A stretch of DNA of 40,546 nucleotides from UMGS1696 sp964430105 (GCA_964430105.1 CAYSEF010000014.1:1-40546), one strand, 5' to 3'. Counted from the stretch's first letter, positions 6,747 through 16,127 are shown. The notes: generated by a model not told the origin, from the sequence alone. Program-made: numbers and translations.

Positions 6747-9014
6747 TTATTTCCATTTTCTCAGTCTTAGTGCATTTCCGACAACGCAGACGCTTGAAAG
6801 TGACATTGCGGCACTTGCTATCATAGGCGTGAGAGTTATTCCGAGAGGGGATAGAACTCCTGCAGCTATAGGAATACACAGTAGATTATATCCAAATGCC
6901 CATGCGAGATTTTGTGCAATATTCCGCATTACGGCATGACTAAGCTCAACTGATCGTGAAGCATCGGTAAGATCACTTCTGACAAGCACTACACCGGCTG
7001 ATTCGATGGCTATATCAGTACCGTGTGCAACAGCCATTCCACAGTCAGCCATTGCGAGTGCAGGAGCGTCGTTTACACCGTCTCCGATCATTATGGTGTA
7101 TCTTCGTGTCGTGTCACCGAAATAATCTCCTGCCATTACGCTTTCTACATATGATGCTTTTTCGTCAGGCTTTACACCGGAGATGACACGCTCTATTCCG
7201 GCTTCCTTCGCTATTGCATGAGCAGTTACTTCGCAGTCGCCCGTAAGCATTATTGGCTCGATGTTAAGTGCCTTGAAAGCTTCTATGGCGTTTCTGCTTG
7301 ATGGTTTTATTTGATCGGCAAGTGCTATGACACCTGAAATATTGCCGTCTTTAGAGAAAATTATAGGTGTTTTTCCGGCAGAAGCAAGCTCCGTCAGCAT
7401 TTTTTGTATTTCATCGCTTATCGAAATTCCACACGCTTTGATGAATTCAGCATTTCCAGCACAGCAGTCATTTTTGTTTATCATGCCACGAACTCCTCCA
7501 CCAAAGGTTTGAGTGAATTCTTCTGTTTGCAGTGGTGTGATACCGTTTTCTACAGCATGATCAACTATTGCAACGCCAATAGGGTGTTCACTGAGTTTTT
7601 CGAGAGAAGAAGCGTAAGTCAAAAGCTCGTCATTATCGCAATTTATTGCACAAACATCCGAAACACGCATTTTGCCTTCGGTTATAGTTCCTGTTTTGTC
7701 AAGCATTACAACGGAAGCTTTATGAAGCACATCGATTGCATCTGCTGATTTTATCAGAATACCAAACGAAGCTCCTCTGCCTACACCACACATTACTGCT
7801 GTAGGAGTTGCTAATCCAAGTGCACACGGACAGCTTATCACAAGTACGGAAATGCTGTAGCCTATGGCTGAATGAAGCGAACCGCTTATGAGCATCCAAA
7901 CCACGAATGTTACAAGAGCAATGGAGCATACTACCGGCACAAAAATACCGCTTATTTTGTCTGCTAACTTTTGAACAGGTGCTTTACTTCCTGCCGCATC
8001 CTCAACGAGCTGTGTGATTTTTGCAACGGTAGTATCCTCACCCACATGAACTGCTTCAATCTCTGCATAACCTGATGTCAATATTGTTCCGCAAATAAGA
8101 GTATCTCCGTCAGATTTTTGAACCGGTATGCTTTCACCTGTAATAACGCTTTCGTCAGCAGCGCCACCACCCGACACTACTATACCATCACACGGAACGG
8201 ATGCTCCTGCACGAACTATAACACGTTCACCGACTTTAAGCTCGTCTGATTGGATAGTGATAATCTGACCATCTCTTATAACCTCAGCAGTTTTCGGAGT
8301 CAATGCCATGAGCTTGCGGACAGCATCGGAGGTGTGCCTTCTGGCGCGAGATTCAAGAGTACGTCCGAGTGTAATAAGCGTCAGTATCATGGTTACGGAT
8401 TCAAAATACAGGTCTTCGGAGTAGTGATGTATTTCTTCGCCTGCTGAAAATCCGATTATCATTCTGGATAGTATATACAATCCATAAATCATTGAAGCTG
8501 CCGCACCTGTTGCAACAAGCGTATTCATATTAGCACTTTTGTGCAGTACTGCTTTGAAGCCGTCGATGAAATATGCACGGTTTATGATTATAACCGGTAC
8601 AGCGAGAACGACCTGCACAACTGCATAAACGATTGGGGCAGTTCCATGACCATGTGGAGACATGAAATCAGGTAACGGTATGCCGACCATGTGCCCCATT
8701 GTTACTATCATCATGAGAATCGCAAAAAATGCTGAAGTTATAAGTCTGCGTATCATCGAGCGATATTTTGCTTCTTCTTCAGCTTCAGAGGTTTCTCTTT
8801 TTACCCAAACCGATGCTGAATATCCTGCATTTGATACAGTTTCAAAGATTTTTTCATCTGTAATTGTGTTTTCGTCGAAGGTTACTGTCATGGAATTTGT
8901 CATAAGGCTGACAGCAACGGCAGAAATTCCGTTAAGACCGCTGACAGCACGTTCTACTGCCGCCTGACAAGCAGCGCAAGACATACCACCAACAGCGTAT
9001 TTTTTTGTTATCAT
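6747..9014 (-). CDS. copA: Copper-translocating P1B-type ATPase
   Basis: 755-residue heavy-metal pump, probably exporting Cu(I). Domains in order: one N-terminal HMA domain with GMSCAAC (about 9-15), membrane helices, actuator loop with TGES, intramembrane metal site SCPCALG (about 397-403), phosphorylation site DKTGT (about 438), SEHPIG of the nucleotide domain, and hinge GDGVNDAP (about 648). The CPC motif places it in the Cu/Ag group. AGGAGGT lies 9 nt before the ATG. It is cotranscribed with copZ. A perfect 6-bp inverted repeat sits 37 nt upstream of the start (separate entry). No CsoR or CopY regulator gene is in the window. Confidence 0.93.
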   Translation of the reverse strand: MITKKYAVGGMSCAACQAAVERAVSGLNGISAVAVSLMTNSMTVTFDENTITDEKIFETVSNAGYSASVWVKRETSEAEEEAKYRSMIRRLITSAFFAILMMIVTMGHMVGIPLPDFMSPHGHGTAPIVYAVVQVVLAVPVIIINRAYFIDGFKAVLHKSANMNTLVATGAAASMIYGLYILSRMIIGFSAGEEIHHYSEDLYFESVTMILTLITLGRTLESRARRHTSDAVRKLMALTPKTAEVIRDGQIITIQSDELKVGERVIVRAGASVPCDGIVVSGGGAADESVITGESIPVQKSDGDTLICGTILTSGYAEIEAVHVGEDTTVAKITQLVEDAAGSKAPVQKLADKISGIFVPVVCSIALVTFVVWMLISGSLHSAIGYSISVLVISCPCALGLATPTAVMCGVGRGASFGILIKSADAIDVLHKASVVMLDKTGTITEGKMRVSDVCAINCDNDELLTYASSLEKLSEHPIGVAIVDHAVENGITPLQTEEFTQTFGGGVRGMINKNDCCAGNAEFIKACGISISDEIQKMLTELASAGKTPIIFSKDGNISGVIALADQIKPSSRNAIEAFKALNIEPIMLTGDCEVTAHAIAKEAGIERVISGVKPDEKASYVESVMAGDYFGDTTRRYTIMIGDGVNDAPALAMADCGMAVAHGTDIAIESAGVVLVRSDLTDASRSVELSHAVMRNIAQNLAWAFGYNLLCIPIAAGVLSPLGITLTPMIASAAMSLSSVCVVGNALRLRKWK

Positions 9015-9050
9015 CTGTGATATACCTCCTGTTTTGAATTTTTGTTTTTA

Positions 9051-9068
9051 AGTTAGCTAAAACTAACT
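9051..9068. promoter_or_regulatory. Inverted repeat upstream of copA, possible metal-regulator site
   Basis: AGTTAG (9051-9056), 6 nt, CTAACT (9063-9068): a perfect dyad. On the minus strand the 19-nt stretch 9066-9048 matches the known DtxR/IdeR consensus TTAGGTTAGCCTAACCTAA at 14 positions by my count. No clear promoter is seen in this 73-nt gap, so the site could instead be part of the leader RNA. Confidence 0.4.
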
Positions 9069-9087
9069 CATGGGGTTACGGAAAAGG

Positions 9088-9813
9088 CTATATTTCCGCA
9101 CCACTAAGCAGAATCTTTGTAATATATAGCGCAGCATTCTCATTTTGCAGATTATACGCAAGTGGGATAGGTTCACCGATACCTGCCGCAATACAGCTTA
9201 CACTGCAATTTACGGTCAATGTTTTGCCTGTACCCATTTCACCGGAAGTCAAGCGTGAAAAAACCGCATTTATCAGACCACCATGGGTGACACCGATAAC
9301 GGTTTTCCGATTTGAAACTTCGAGCATATCGTCAATAGCTGTGAGCATTCTGGAAGCCGCCGCAGGTACACTTTCAACATTTCCCGCCTGCTTTTCTCCA
9401 CCAGGGAATAATCGCTTGCGTTCATCAAGTGTAAGACCCGATAAGCTTCCGTAATCACGTTCGATAAGACTTTCGAGTACGACAGCCTTGCCAAGACCGA
9501 GCGAATGTGCGATATAATCGGCTGTATCCGAGGCGCGTGAAAGAGGGGAAGTGCAAACTGCTGAAAAAGACACTCCGTTTTTGCGAATATTTTCAATAAG
9601 GCGCGAAACACCGGCTGCCTGAGCATGACCTGCTTCATTCAGCGGAATATTTTCCTGTCCTTGCAATCTCTTTATCAGGTTCCAATCGGTTTGACCATGG
9701 CGAACGAGGCATACAAGCGTGCGTCCTTCGATAAGGTAATGTGCTGCTAAAGACGGATGAGCTATAATAAACGGTGTGGTGGGCAAAACTCTGCCGTGCT
9801 TAAACTGAGCCAA
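9088..9813 (-). CDS. Histidine phosphatase (phosphoglycerate mutase-like) family protein
   Basis: 241 residues from a TTG start. The catalytic core is clear: LVRHGQTDWN (phospho-accepting His), the segment LIERDYGSLSG and GVTHGG with the second His. The family includes GpmB, CobC/PhoE-type phosphatases; the substrate cannot be told. The frame is open to 9915, but a perfect promoter lies at 9850-9878, so the start must be downstream; TTG at 9813-9811 has AAAGGGG 8 nt before it and gives a protein beginning MAQFKHGR. The 38 or so residues before LVRHG are longer than usual for the family. It is divergent from lepA and lies upstream of copA on the same strand. Confidence 0.8.
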   Translation of the reverse strand: MAQFKHGRVLPTTPFIIAHPSLAAHYLIEGRTLVCLVRHGQTDWNLIKRLQGQENIPLNEAGHAQAAGVSRLIENIRKNGVSFSAVCTSPLSRASDTADYIAHSLGLGKAVVLESLIERDYGSLSGLTLDERKRLFPGGEKQAGNVESVPAAASRMLTAIDDMLEVSNRKTVIGVTHGGLINAVFSRLTSGEMGTGKTLTVNCSVSCIAAGIGEPIPLAYNLQNENAALYITKILLSGAEI

Positions 9814-9849
9814 AGACCGCGCCCCTTTCACGTGAGATTTTATGCTTAC

Positions 9850-9878
9850 ATTATACACGATTTCATAGATATTGTCAA
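9850..9878 (-). promoter_or_regulatory. Consensus promoter of the histidine phosphatase gene
   Basis: Minus-strand TTGACA (9878-9873), exactly 17 nt, TATAAT (9855-9850). It matches the vegetative sigma consensus at every position and decides the start codon of the gene. Confidence 0.85.
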
Positions 9879-9952
9879 GGAACAAAAGGTGATAGGTAAT
9901 GATGTATCTAATCAAATAATGAAGCTACAGTGTGACAATTCTTAATGAATAC

Positions 9953-9981
9953 TTGAATTCTATGCGAAAATCTGCTATAAT
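9953..9981 (+). promoter_or_regulatory. Promoter of the lepA operon
   Basis: TTGAAT (9953-9958), 17 nt, TATAAT (9976-9981), 39 nt before the lepA start codon. Confidence 0.75.
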
Positions 9982-10020
9982 ACTATAATGAAAAATTGGG
10001 ACTAAATTAAAGGAGTTATT

Positions 10021-11841
10021 ATGGCTCTTACAGAAAAACAAAAGCATATACGCAATTTCTCTATAATCGCACATATCGACCATGGTAAATCTACGCTTGC
10101 CGATAGAATTCTCGAGTTCTCAAATACCGTTGCGACTCGAGATATGGAGGCACAGCTTCTTGACGATATGGAGCTTGAACGTGAGCGCGGTATTACAATC
10201 AAGGCACGAGCTGTTCGTATTGATTATACTGCCCCGGACGGTGAAGTTTATGCACTGAATATGATCGATACTCCCGGTCATGTTGACTTTAACTATGAGG
10301 TTTCACGTTCGCTCAATGCGTGTGAAGGTGCGCTTCTTATCGTTGATGCAACACAGGGCATTGAAGCACAGACATTGGCTAACGCTTATCTTGCTGTTGA
10401 TGCCAATCTCGAGATCGTTCCTGTAATAAATAAAATCGACCTTCCATCTGCTATGCCAGATAAATGCAAGCAGGAAATTGAGGATGTTATCGGTATTCCC
10501 GCTGAGGATGCACCTGTAGTTTCAGCTAAAACCGGACTTAATATAGCTGATGTTATGGCAGCTATTATTCGTGATGTTCCACCGCCACAGGGCGATGCAG
10601 ATGCTCCGCTGGAATGCCTTGTTTTTGACTCGGTTTATAACAGTTACCTTGGTGTTGTTGTTTATATCCGTGTTATGCAGGGTACTCTCAAGGTTGGCGA
10701 AAAGATAAAAATGATGCACACCGGTGCAGAATTTGATGTTGTTGAAGTCGGCGTTATGGATCCGTTTGGGCTTCGTCCAACAGGTGAGCTTTCAGCCGGT
10801 GAGGTAGGATATTTTACAGCTTCTATCAAAAATGTGGCTGATACAAGAGTTGGTGATACAGTAACTCACGTTGAAAGACCTGCTGATGAGCCTCTTCCGG
10901 GCTTCAAAAAGGTACAGTCAATGGTTTATGCAGGTATATATCCGGCAGATGGTGCAAGATATAACGAAACAAAGGATGCTCTTGAAAAGCTCCAGCTCAA
11001 CGATGCGGCATTTACATTTGAGCCGGAAACATCTATTGCACTTGGCTTTGGCTTCCGTTGCGGATTTCTTGGACTTCTTCATATGGAAATAATCGAAGAA
11101 CGACTTGAACGAGAATTTAACCTTGACCTTATTACAACGGCACCAAGCGTAATTTATGAGATCACCAAGAAAAACGGTGAGGTAATAAGAATCGATAATC
11201 CTACAAATTACCCAACGCAGGATGAAATAGAGGTTGCGGCTGAGCCTATCGTGTCTGCTTCCATCATTACACCTACAGATTATGTGGGCGGTATTATGGA
11301 TCTTTGTCAGGATAGACGAGGCGTGTTCCTTGATATGAAGTATATCGACACAGAGCGTGTTGAACTGCATTATAGATTGCCGCTTAATGAGATTATTTAT
11401 GACTTTTTTGATGCACTGAAATCAAGAAGCCGTGGTTATGCATCGCTTGACTACGAGCTTGAGGGCTACGAACCGTCAGAGCTTGTGAAGCTTGATTTCC
11501 TGTTGAATGGTGAAATGGTCGATGCTCTTACATTTATCGTGCATTCTGAAAAAGCGTACGGACGTGCCAGAAAAATAGCAGAAAAGCTCAAGGATAACAT
11601 TCCGCGTCAGCTTTTTGAAGTTCCGATTCAAGCTGCTATTGGCTCAAAGATAATTGCCCGTGAAACTGTTAAAGCATTGCGTAAAGACGTTCTTGCGAAG
11701 TGCTATGGCGGTGATATTACCAGAAAGAAGAAGCTTCTCGAAAAGCAGAAAGAGGGCAAGAAGAAGATGCGCCAGCTCGGTTCAGTACAGGTATCGCCGG
11801 AAGCGTTTATGGCTGTATTGAAGCTGGATGATAATGACTGA
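10021..11841 (+). CDS. lepA: Elongation factor 4 (LepA)
   Basis: 606-residue translational GTPase that back-translocates or remodels stalled ribosomes. G-domain motifs: AHIDHGKST (about 17-25), the switch segment ERGITIKA, DTPGHVDF (about 82-89) and NKIDL (about 137-141). The EF-G-like domains follow, and the C-terminal LepA-specific domain ends in KKKLLEKQKEGKKKMRQLGS (about 573-592), which separates it from EF-G and TypA. AAAGGAG precedes the ATG. It heads an operon with hemW 37 nt downstream, an arrangement also known in Bacillus. Confidence 0.97.
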   Translation: MALTEKQKHIRNFSIIAHIDHGKSTLADRILEFSNTVATRDMEAQLLDDMELERERGITIKARAVRIDYTAPDGEVYALNMIDTPGHVDFNYEVSRSLNACEGALLIVDATQGIEAQTLANAYLAVDANLEIVPVINKIDLPSAMPDKCKQEIEDVIGIPAEDAPVVSAKTGLNIADVMAAIIRDVPPPQGDADAPLECLVFDSVYNSYLGVVVYIRVMQGTLKVGEKIKMMHTGAEFDVVEVGVMDPFGLRPTGELSAGEVGYFTASIKNVADTRVGDTVTHVERPADEPLPGFKKVQSMVYAGIYPADGARYNETKDALEKLQLNDAAFTFEPETSIALGFGFRCGFLGLLHMEIIEERLEREFNLDLITTAPSVIYEITKKNGEVIRIDNPTNYPTQDEIEVAAEPIVSASIITPTDYVGGIMDLCQDRRGVFLDMKYIDTERVELHYRLPLNEIIYDFFDALKSRSRGYASLDYELEGYEPSELVKLDFLLNGEMVDALTFIVHSEKAYGRARKIAEKLKDNIPRQLFEVPIQAAIGSKIIARETVKALRKDVLAKCYGGDITRKKKLLEKQKEGKKKMRQLGSVQVSPEAFMAVLKLDDND

Positions 11842-11878
11842 TATCCCTTATTAACCCTATATGAAAGGCATGAATTCC

Positions 11879-13081
11879 ATGCAATTTTCCACAAATGAAC
11901 GAAAGCGCCTCGGATTGTATTTTCATATTCCGTTCTGCCTGTCAAAATGTGCATATTGCGATTTTAATTCTGCACCTGCACAGTCGGAGGAGATCGTTTC
12001 ATCTTATATCAGCGCAATGATCGCTCATATCGAAAGCTATAAGGTGGCGGCGGCAAATTATGAACCGGATACAGTATTCATTGGAGGAGGAACTCCAACC
12101 TGCATACCTACCGAGGAGCTTGTACGTCTTATCCGTGCTATAAAGAAAAATTTTAAACTTACAAGAAATGTTGAATTTTCTATTGAAGCTAATCCTGCGA
12201 CGGTTACATATCCTACTTTGTTGAAATTACACCGTCTTGGAGTGAATCGTCTGAGCATGGGTCTTCAATCTGCACACGAAAACGAATTAAAGGCACTTTC
12301 ACGTCGTCATACGCGTAAGGATTTTGTGAAATCATACCGTATGGCTCGTGATGCACGTTTCGATAATATCAATGTTGACCTTATGTTTGGTATACCGCAT
12401 CAGACATATGACTCGCTTATGCACACTATTCGATATGTGTGTGGTATGTCACCGAATCATATTTCGCTGTATGACTTAAAGATAGAGCCGGGTACTGCGT
12501 TTTATAAGCACTATAACGAGATCGCACCTACATTGCCCGATGACGATACGGAAGCTGATATGTATCTCGGTGCAATAGATTTGCTCAGACAGAACGGCTA
12601 TTTGCAGTATGAGATATCAAATTTTGCAAGACCGGGAAATATGTGTGCTCATAATCTCAAATATTGGAATTGTGACGAATATCTTGGGTTTGGCGTGTCA
12701 GCACATTCGTATTTCAATGGCTCACGCTTTGCTTTTACGGGCGATATAAATCGTTATATTCAGGGTGTGACCGTAAAAGAATCAAAGATACGCATAACCG
12801 AGCAGTGTGAAACCGTTGAAGAACGTGAAAGAATGGGCGAATATATCATGCTCAGATTCCGTCTTGCTGCCGGTATCGACGATAGAGAATTCACACGAAG
12901 ATTCGGATATTCCTTTGAGTCACTGTATGGCGAAAAGTGTGCAAAATTTATAAATAATGGCTTTATGACAGGACGTAATGGCGTTTTTGCACTTACTCCT
13001 GCGGGAATGTTTATTTCTAATTATATTTTGTCAGAAATTCTTGAATTTGAAGATTTTGGTAAATATTATTTTGGAGGATGA
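11879..13081 (+). CDS. hemW: HemW-like radical SAM heme chaperone
   Basis: 400 residues from the ATG at 11879; in-frame ATGs at 11861 and 11870 have no suitable ribosome binding site, whereas GAAAGG lies about 10 nt before 11879. The 4Fe-4S motif is CLSKCAYCDF (Cys about 20, 24, 27), followed by GGGTPT and the HemN_C region near the C-terminus. HemW proteins insert or carry heme and are often misnamed as coproporphyrinogen III oxidase; the CxxxCxxCDF spacing without a further N-terminal extension supports HemW. The gene ends 3 nt before the hydroxyacid dehydrogenase. Confidence 0.9.
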   Translation: MQFSTNERKRLGLYFHIPFCLSKCAYCDFNSAPAQSEEIVSSYISAMIAHIESYKVAAANYEPDTVFIGGGTPTCIPTEELVRLIRAIKKNFKLTRNVEFSIEANPATVTYPTLLKLHRLGVNRLSMGLQSAHENELKALSRRHTRKDFVKSYRMARDARFDNINVDLMFGIPHQTYDSLMHTIRYVCGMSPNHISLYDLKIEPGTAFYKHYNEIAPTLPDDDTEADMYLGAIDLLRQNGYLQYEISNFARPGNMCAHNLKYWNCDEYLGFGVSAHSYFNGSRFAFTGDINRYIQGVTVKESKIRITEQCETVEERERMGEYIMLRFRLAAGIDDREFTRRFGYSFESLYGEKCAKFINNGFMTGRNGVFALTPAGMFISNYILSEILEFEDFGKYYFGG

Positions 13082-13084
13082 CCT

Positions 13085-14092
13085 GTGAAAAAAGCAATAT
13101 TTCTCGGCTATAACAACGACGTAGCGAGGGTTTATTCCGCTGATGTGCTGTCAAGACTGCATGATAAGCTTGATTTTTCTGAAAATTGTGTAAGTACAAA
13201 AAAGGAAATAATCGAGAACAAAGAAGCCTTTGCTGATGTAGAGTATATTTTCGCAACATGGGGAATGTCGCATTTTTCAAGAGATGAAATACGCGAATTT
13301 CTTCCGAACGTCAAAGCAGTATTTTACGCTGCAGGCTCGGTTCAGCATTTCGCAAGAGAATTTCTTGAAGAAGGCAGAGCAGTGTTCAGTGCATGGTCGG
13401 CAAATGCTGTTCCTGTAGCTGAATACACTTTTGCACAGATAATTCTTGCGTCAAAGGGATTTTTCCAAAGACTTCATAGACAGTCGGATGGCTCGATGTG
13501 GAATAATAAAGCTCAAGCAGTTGATTTTACCGGCAATTATGAAATGAAAGTCGGTATCATCGGCGCAGGTATGATCGGTAAAATGGTTATAGAACGCCTT
13601 AAAACGCTTGATAAAACCGAAATATTAGTATTTGACCCATTCTTATCTGACGAAAAAGCAACTGAACTTGGAGTGCGTAAGACTGATCTTGATGATATTT
13701 TTGCAAATTGTGATGTTATTTCAAATCACCTTGCGAATAATCCTCAAACCGTCGGAATGTTGAATAAACGTCATTTCAATGCAATGAAATCTCAGGCGGT
13801 TTTTATCAATACCGGCCGAGGTGCTCAGGTTGTTGAGAGTGATATGATAGCCGCACTGAATGAAGTGCCTACCAGAGTAGCAGTACTCGATGTAACTGAT
13901 CCCGAACCACCTAAGCAAGACAGCCCGCTTTACACAATGGATAACGTGTTCCTCACACCACATATTGCAGGCTCCTTGGGAAACGAGGTGCATCGTATGG
14001 CAGAGTATATGTTTGAAGAATTCCTTGCGTTTGATAAAGGTGAGCCGACCAGATTTTCCGTTACACTCGAAATGTTGAAAACTATGGCGTGA
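13085..14092 (+). CDS. D-isomer-specific 2-hydroxyacid dehydrogenase family protein
   Basis: 335-residue NAD-dependent oxidoreductase. The Rossmann motif is GIIGAGMIGKMV (about 157-168). The expected catalytic residues are present: Arg in INTGRGAQ (about 243), Glu in DVTDPEPP (about 274) and His in LTPHIAG (about 291). The natural 2-hydroxy or 2-oxo acid cannot be deduced; phosphoglycerate dehydrogenase and lactate dehydrogenase types share these residues. The start is GTG, 7 nt after GGAGG that lies within the end of hemW, so it is translationally coupled to hemW as third gene of the lepA operon. The N-terminal third is divergent from the textbook families. Confidence 0.85.
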   Translation: MKKAIFLGYNNDVARVYSADVLSRLHDKLDFSENCVSTKKEIIENKEAFADVEYIFATWGMSHFSRDEIREFLPNVKAVFYAAGSVQHFAREFLEEGRAVFSAWSANAVPVAEYTFAQIILASKGFFQRLHRQSDGSMWNNKAQAVDFTGNYEMKVGIIGAGMIGKMVIERLKTLDKTEILVFDPFLSDEKATELGVRKTDLDDIFANCDVISNHLANNPQTVGMLNKRHFNAMKSQAVFINTGRGAQVVESDMIAALNEVPTRVAVLDVTDPEPPKQDSPLYTMDNVFLTPHIAGSLGNEVHRMAEYMFEEFLAFDKGEPTRFSVTLEMLKTMA

Positions 14093-14160
14093 TTATCAGC
14101 AATTAATAAGAAAATATGTGATTGTTACGATTTGTTAACAATTCATGTCATGTTTGTGTA

Positions 14161-14189
14161 TTGATTGTATTCGGTAAATATGTTATTAT
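14161..14189 (+). promoter_or_regulatory. Promoter of fabH
   Basis: TTGATT (14161-14166), 17 nt, TATTAT (14184-14189). The expected start of transcription is near 14196, about 65 nt before the ATG and directly before a dyad at 14206. Confidence 0.6.
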
Positions 14190-14205
14190 GTTTTCAGCAT
14201 TAAAT

Positions 14206-14223
14206 AGTAAACTATTGTTTACT
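14206..14223. promoter_or_regulatory. Dyad in the fabH leader, candidate operator
   Basis: AGTAAAC-TATT-GTTTACT is a perfect 7-bp inverted repeat immediately downstream of the predicted transcription start. Fatty-acid synthesis genes in Firmicutes are controlled by FapR or FabT at such positions; the sequence is not a clear match to either, so the regulator is unknown. Confidence 0.45.
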
Positions 14224-14262
14224 GTAATTATATTGTAATTTTTCCCCGAAAAGGAGTTCAAT

Positions 14263-15216
14263 ATGAGTTTTCGTATTATCGGAACCGGAAGTGCGGTCCC
14301 TGAAAAGATATTGACAAACGATGAGCTTTCAACTATGGTTGATACAAACGATGAGTGGATCAAGACGCGTGTGGGAATTTCAGAGCGACGTGTTGCAACA
14401 ACTGAAACTACCACAGACCTTGCATATCAGGCAACAATAAAAGCGCTTGAAATGAGTGGTGTTTCGGCTGAACAGCTTGATCTTATAATCGTAGCTACTT
14501 GCACACCGGACGAGGTTGCACCAACTGTTGCAGGATCTTTGCAAAGACGTATAGGCGCTAAGTGTCCTGCATTTGATATAAATTCTGCGTGTAGCGGTTT
14601 CGTTTTTGCACTTGAAACAGCTTCAGGATATTTTGCGACCGGAAAGTATAAAAAGGTTCTCGTAGTAGGCGCAGAACGTCTGAGTAAGATAACAGATTGG
14701 ACAGACAGAAGTACCTGTGTTATTTTCGGTGACGGTGCGGGTGCAGCTGTTCTTGAAGAAGGCGACAGCTATCTTGCATCAGAGATAAACACTTATGGCG
14801 GTGATGAAGTGCTTGAAATTCCCGCTTATATCGGAACATCTGTATTCAGTAAACTTGAAGCTCAGGAACCGATAATTCATATGCAGGGTCAGGAAACCTT
14901 TAAGTTTGCGGTAAATGAAATGACAAATTATGTCAGAACACTTGCTGAGAGAATCGGTATTTCGCTTGACGAGATAGATCATATCGTTCCTCACCAGGCA
15001 AATATGCGAATTATTGCATTTGCTGAGAAGAAGCTTGGTATACCAAACGAGAAATTCTTTGTTAATATAGAAAAGTACGGTAATACTGCTGCGGCAAGCG
15101 TTCCGATAGCGTTGGATGAACTGAACAGAACAGGAAAGCTTAAGAGAGGCGATATTCTCATACTGACTGCCTTTGGTGCAGGACTTTCAAGCGGTGGTTG
15201 TATCATTCGCTGGTAA
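14263..15216 (+). CDS. fabH: Beta-ketoacyl-ACP synthase III
   Basis: 317 residues, the usual FabH length. It condenses acetyl-CoA (or a branched acyl-CoA) with malonyl-ACP to start fatty acid synthesis. The Cys-His-Asn triad is visible: Cys in INSACSGFVF (about 111), His in VPHQANMRI (about 244) and Asn in YGNTAAAS (about 274). The terminal GAGLSSGGCIIRW is typical. AAGGAG lies 7 nt before the ATG. The gene stands alone between its own promoter and a strong terminator; the other fab genes are not in this window. Confidence 0.95.
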   Translation: MSFRIIGTGSAVPEKILTNDELSTMVDTNDEWIKTRVGISERRVATTETTTDLAYQATIKALEMSGVSAEQLDLIIVATCTPDEVAPTVAGSLQRRIGAKCPAFDINSACSGFVFALETASGYFATGKYKKVLVVGAERLSKITDWTDRSTCVIFGDGAGAAVLEEGDSYLASEINTYGGDEVLEIPAYIGTSVFSKLEAQEPIIHMQGQETFKFAVNEMTNYVRTLAERIGISLDEIDHIVPHQANMRIIAFAEKKLGIPNEKFFVNIEKYGNTAAASVPIALDELNRTGKLKRGDILILTAFGAGLSSGGCIIRW

Positions 15217-15223
15217 TAAAATC

Positions 15224-15275
15224 AAATACCGACCTATTGTCCGGAATTTCCGAAGCAAGAGGTCGGTATTTTTAT
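15224..15275. terminator. Two-way terminator between fabH and uppP
   Basis: AAATACCGACCT (15224-15235) pairs perfectly with AGGTCGGTATTT (15260-15271), followed by TT and an AT-rich tail. Confidence 0.85.
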
Positions 15276-15284
15276 ATGCTTTTT

Positions 15285-16118
15285 TTATTTTGTCAGGAAA
15301 TAATATCCAAGTACAATAATGCCGAGAGCGATTCTGTACCAGCCGAAAACTTCAAAGCTGTGTCGTCTGACAAATCCAACAAGGAATTTTATTGCTATTA
15401 AAGATACAGCAAATGCGGTTATTACACCGATTATCATTGTGATGATTTCGACCTGAGTAAATGCAAGCCCAAATTCAAGCACATATTTCAGTATTTTCAA
15501 AGCACTCGCTCCGAGCATTACGGGAATTGCAAGGAAGAAGGAGAATTCAGCCGCAGCGGTTCTGGAAACATTCACGCACATCGCACCGATTATAGTGGAA
15601 CCTGAACGAGATGTTCCGGGTATCAGAGAAAGCATCTGGAAACATCCGATTTTCAGTGCAGTTTTTGCGTCTATGTCCTCAGCAGTCTTAATGGCATAAT
15701 CCTTTCCGGCGTGTTTGCGTTCGATAAATATGAATACAACACCGTAAACAATCAGTGCCGCCGCAACTACAACGTAATTATAGAGATAATGATCGAGTAT
15801 GTCATCAAAAAGCACTCCGACAATAGCGGCAGGGATAACTGCGATTATGATTCTGCCCCAAAAAGACAAAGTTTTCTTTGTGTCAGCAGGGGAATTTCCT
15901 TTTGTCCAAGGAAATAAACGCTTCCAATACAGAATGAGTACTGCAAGAATCGAGCCAAACTGGATGACAACACGGAACATTTCCATAAATTCGGCAGACA
16001 CATTCATGTTAGTGAATTCGTCGAACAGAATTATATGCCCTGTAGAGGATATAGGCAGCCATTCGGTTATGCCCTGAACTATGCCAAGAAATATTGCTTT
16101 TATAATATCGAAAATCAT
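15285..16118 (-). CDS. uppP: Undecaprenyl-diphosphate phosphatase (BacA/UppP)
   Basis: 277-residue integral membrane enzyme that recycles the cell-wall lipid carrier by removing one phosphate from undecaprenyl diphosphate. Both family signatures are present: LPISSTGHIILFDEF (about 20-34) and PGTSRSGSTIIGAM (about 166-179), within a protein of roughly eight hydrophobic helices. A GAGGT sequence precedes the ATG. It starts 9 nt after the stop of the U32 peptidase gene, so the two are cotranscribed. Loss of this activity sensitises cells to bacitracin in other bacteria. Confidence 0.95.
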   Translation of the reverse strand: MIFDIIKAIFLGIVQGITEWLPISSTGHIILFDEFTNMNVSAEFMEMFRVVIQFGSILAVLILYWKRLFPWTKGNSPADTKKTLSFWGRIIIAVIPAAIVGVLFDDILDHYLYNYVVVAAALIVYGVVFIFIERKHAGKDYAIKTAEDIDAKTALKIGCFQMLSLIPGTSRSGSTIIGAMCVNVSRTAAAEFSFFLAIPVMLGASALKILKYVLEFGLAFTQVEIITMIIGVITAFAVSLIAIKFLVGFVRRHSFEVFGWYRIALGIIVLGYYFLTK

Positions 16119-16127
16119 TATACTACC

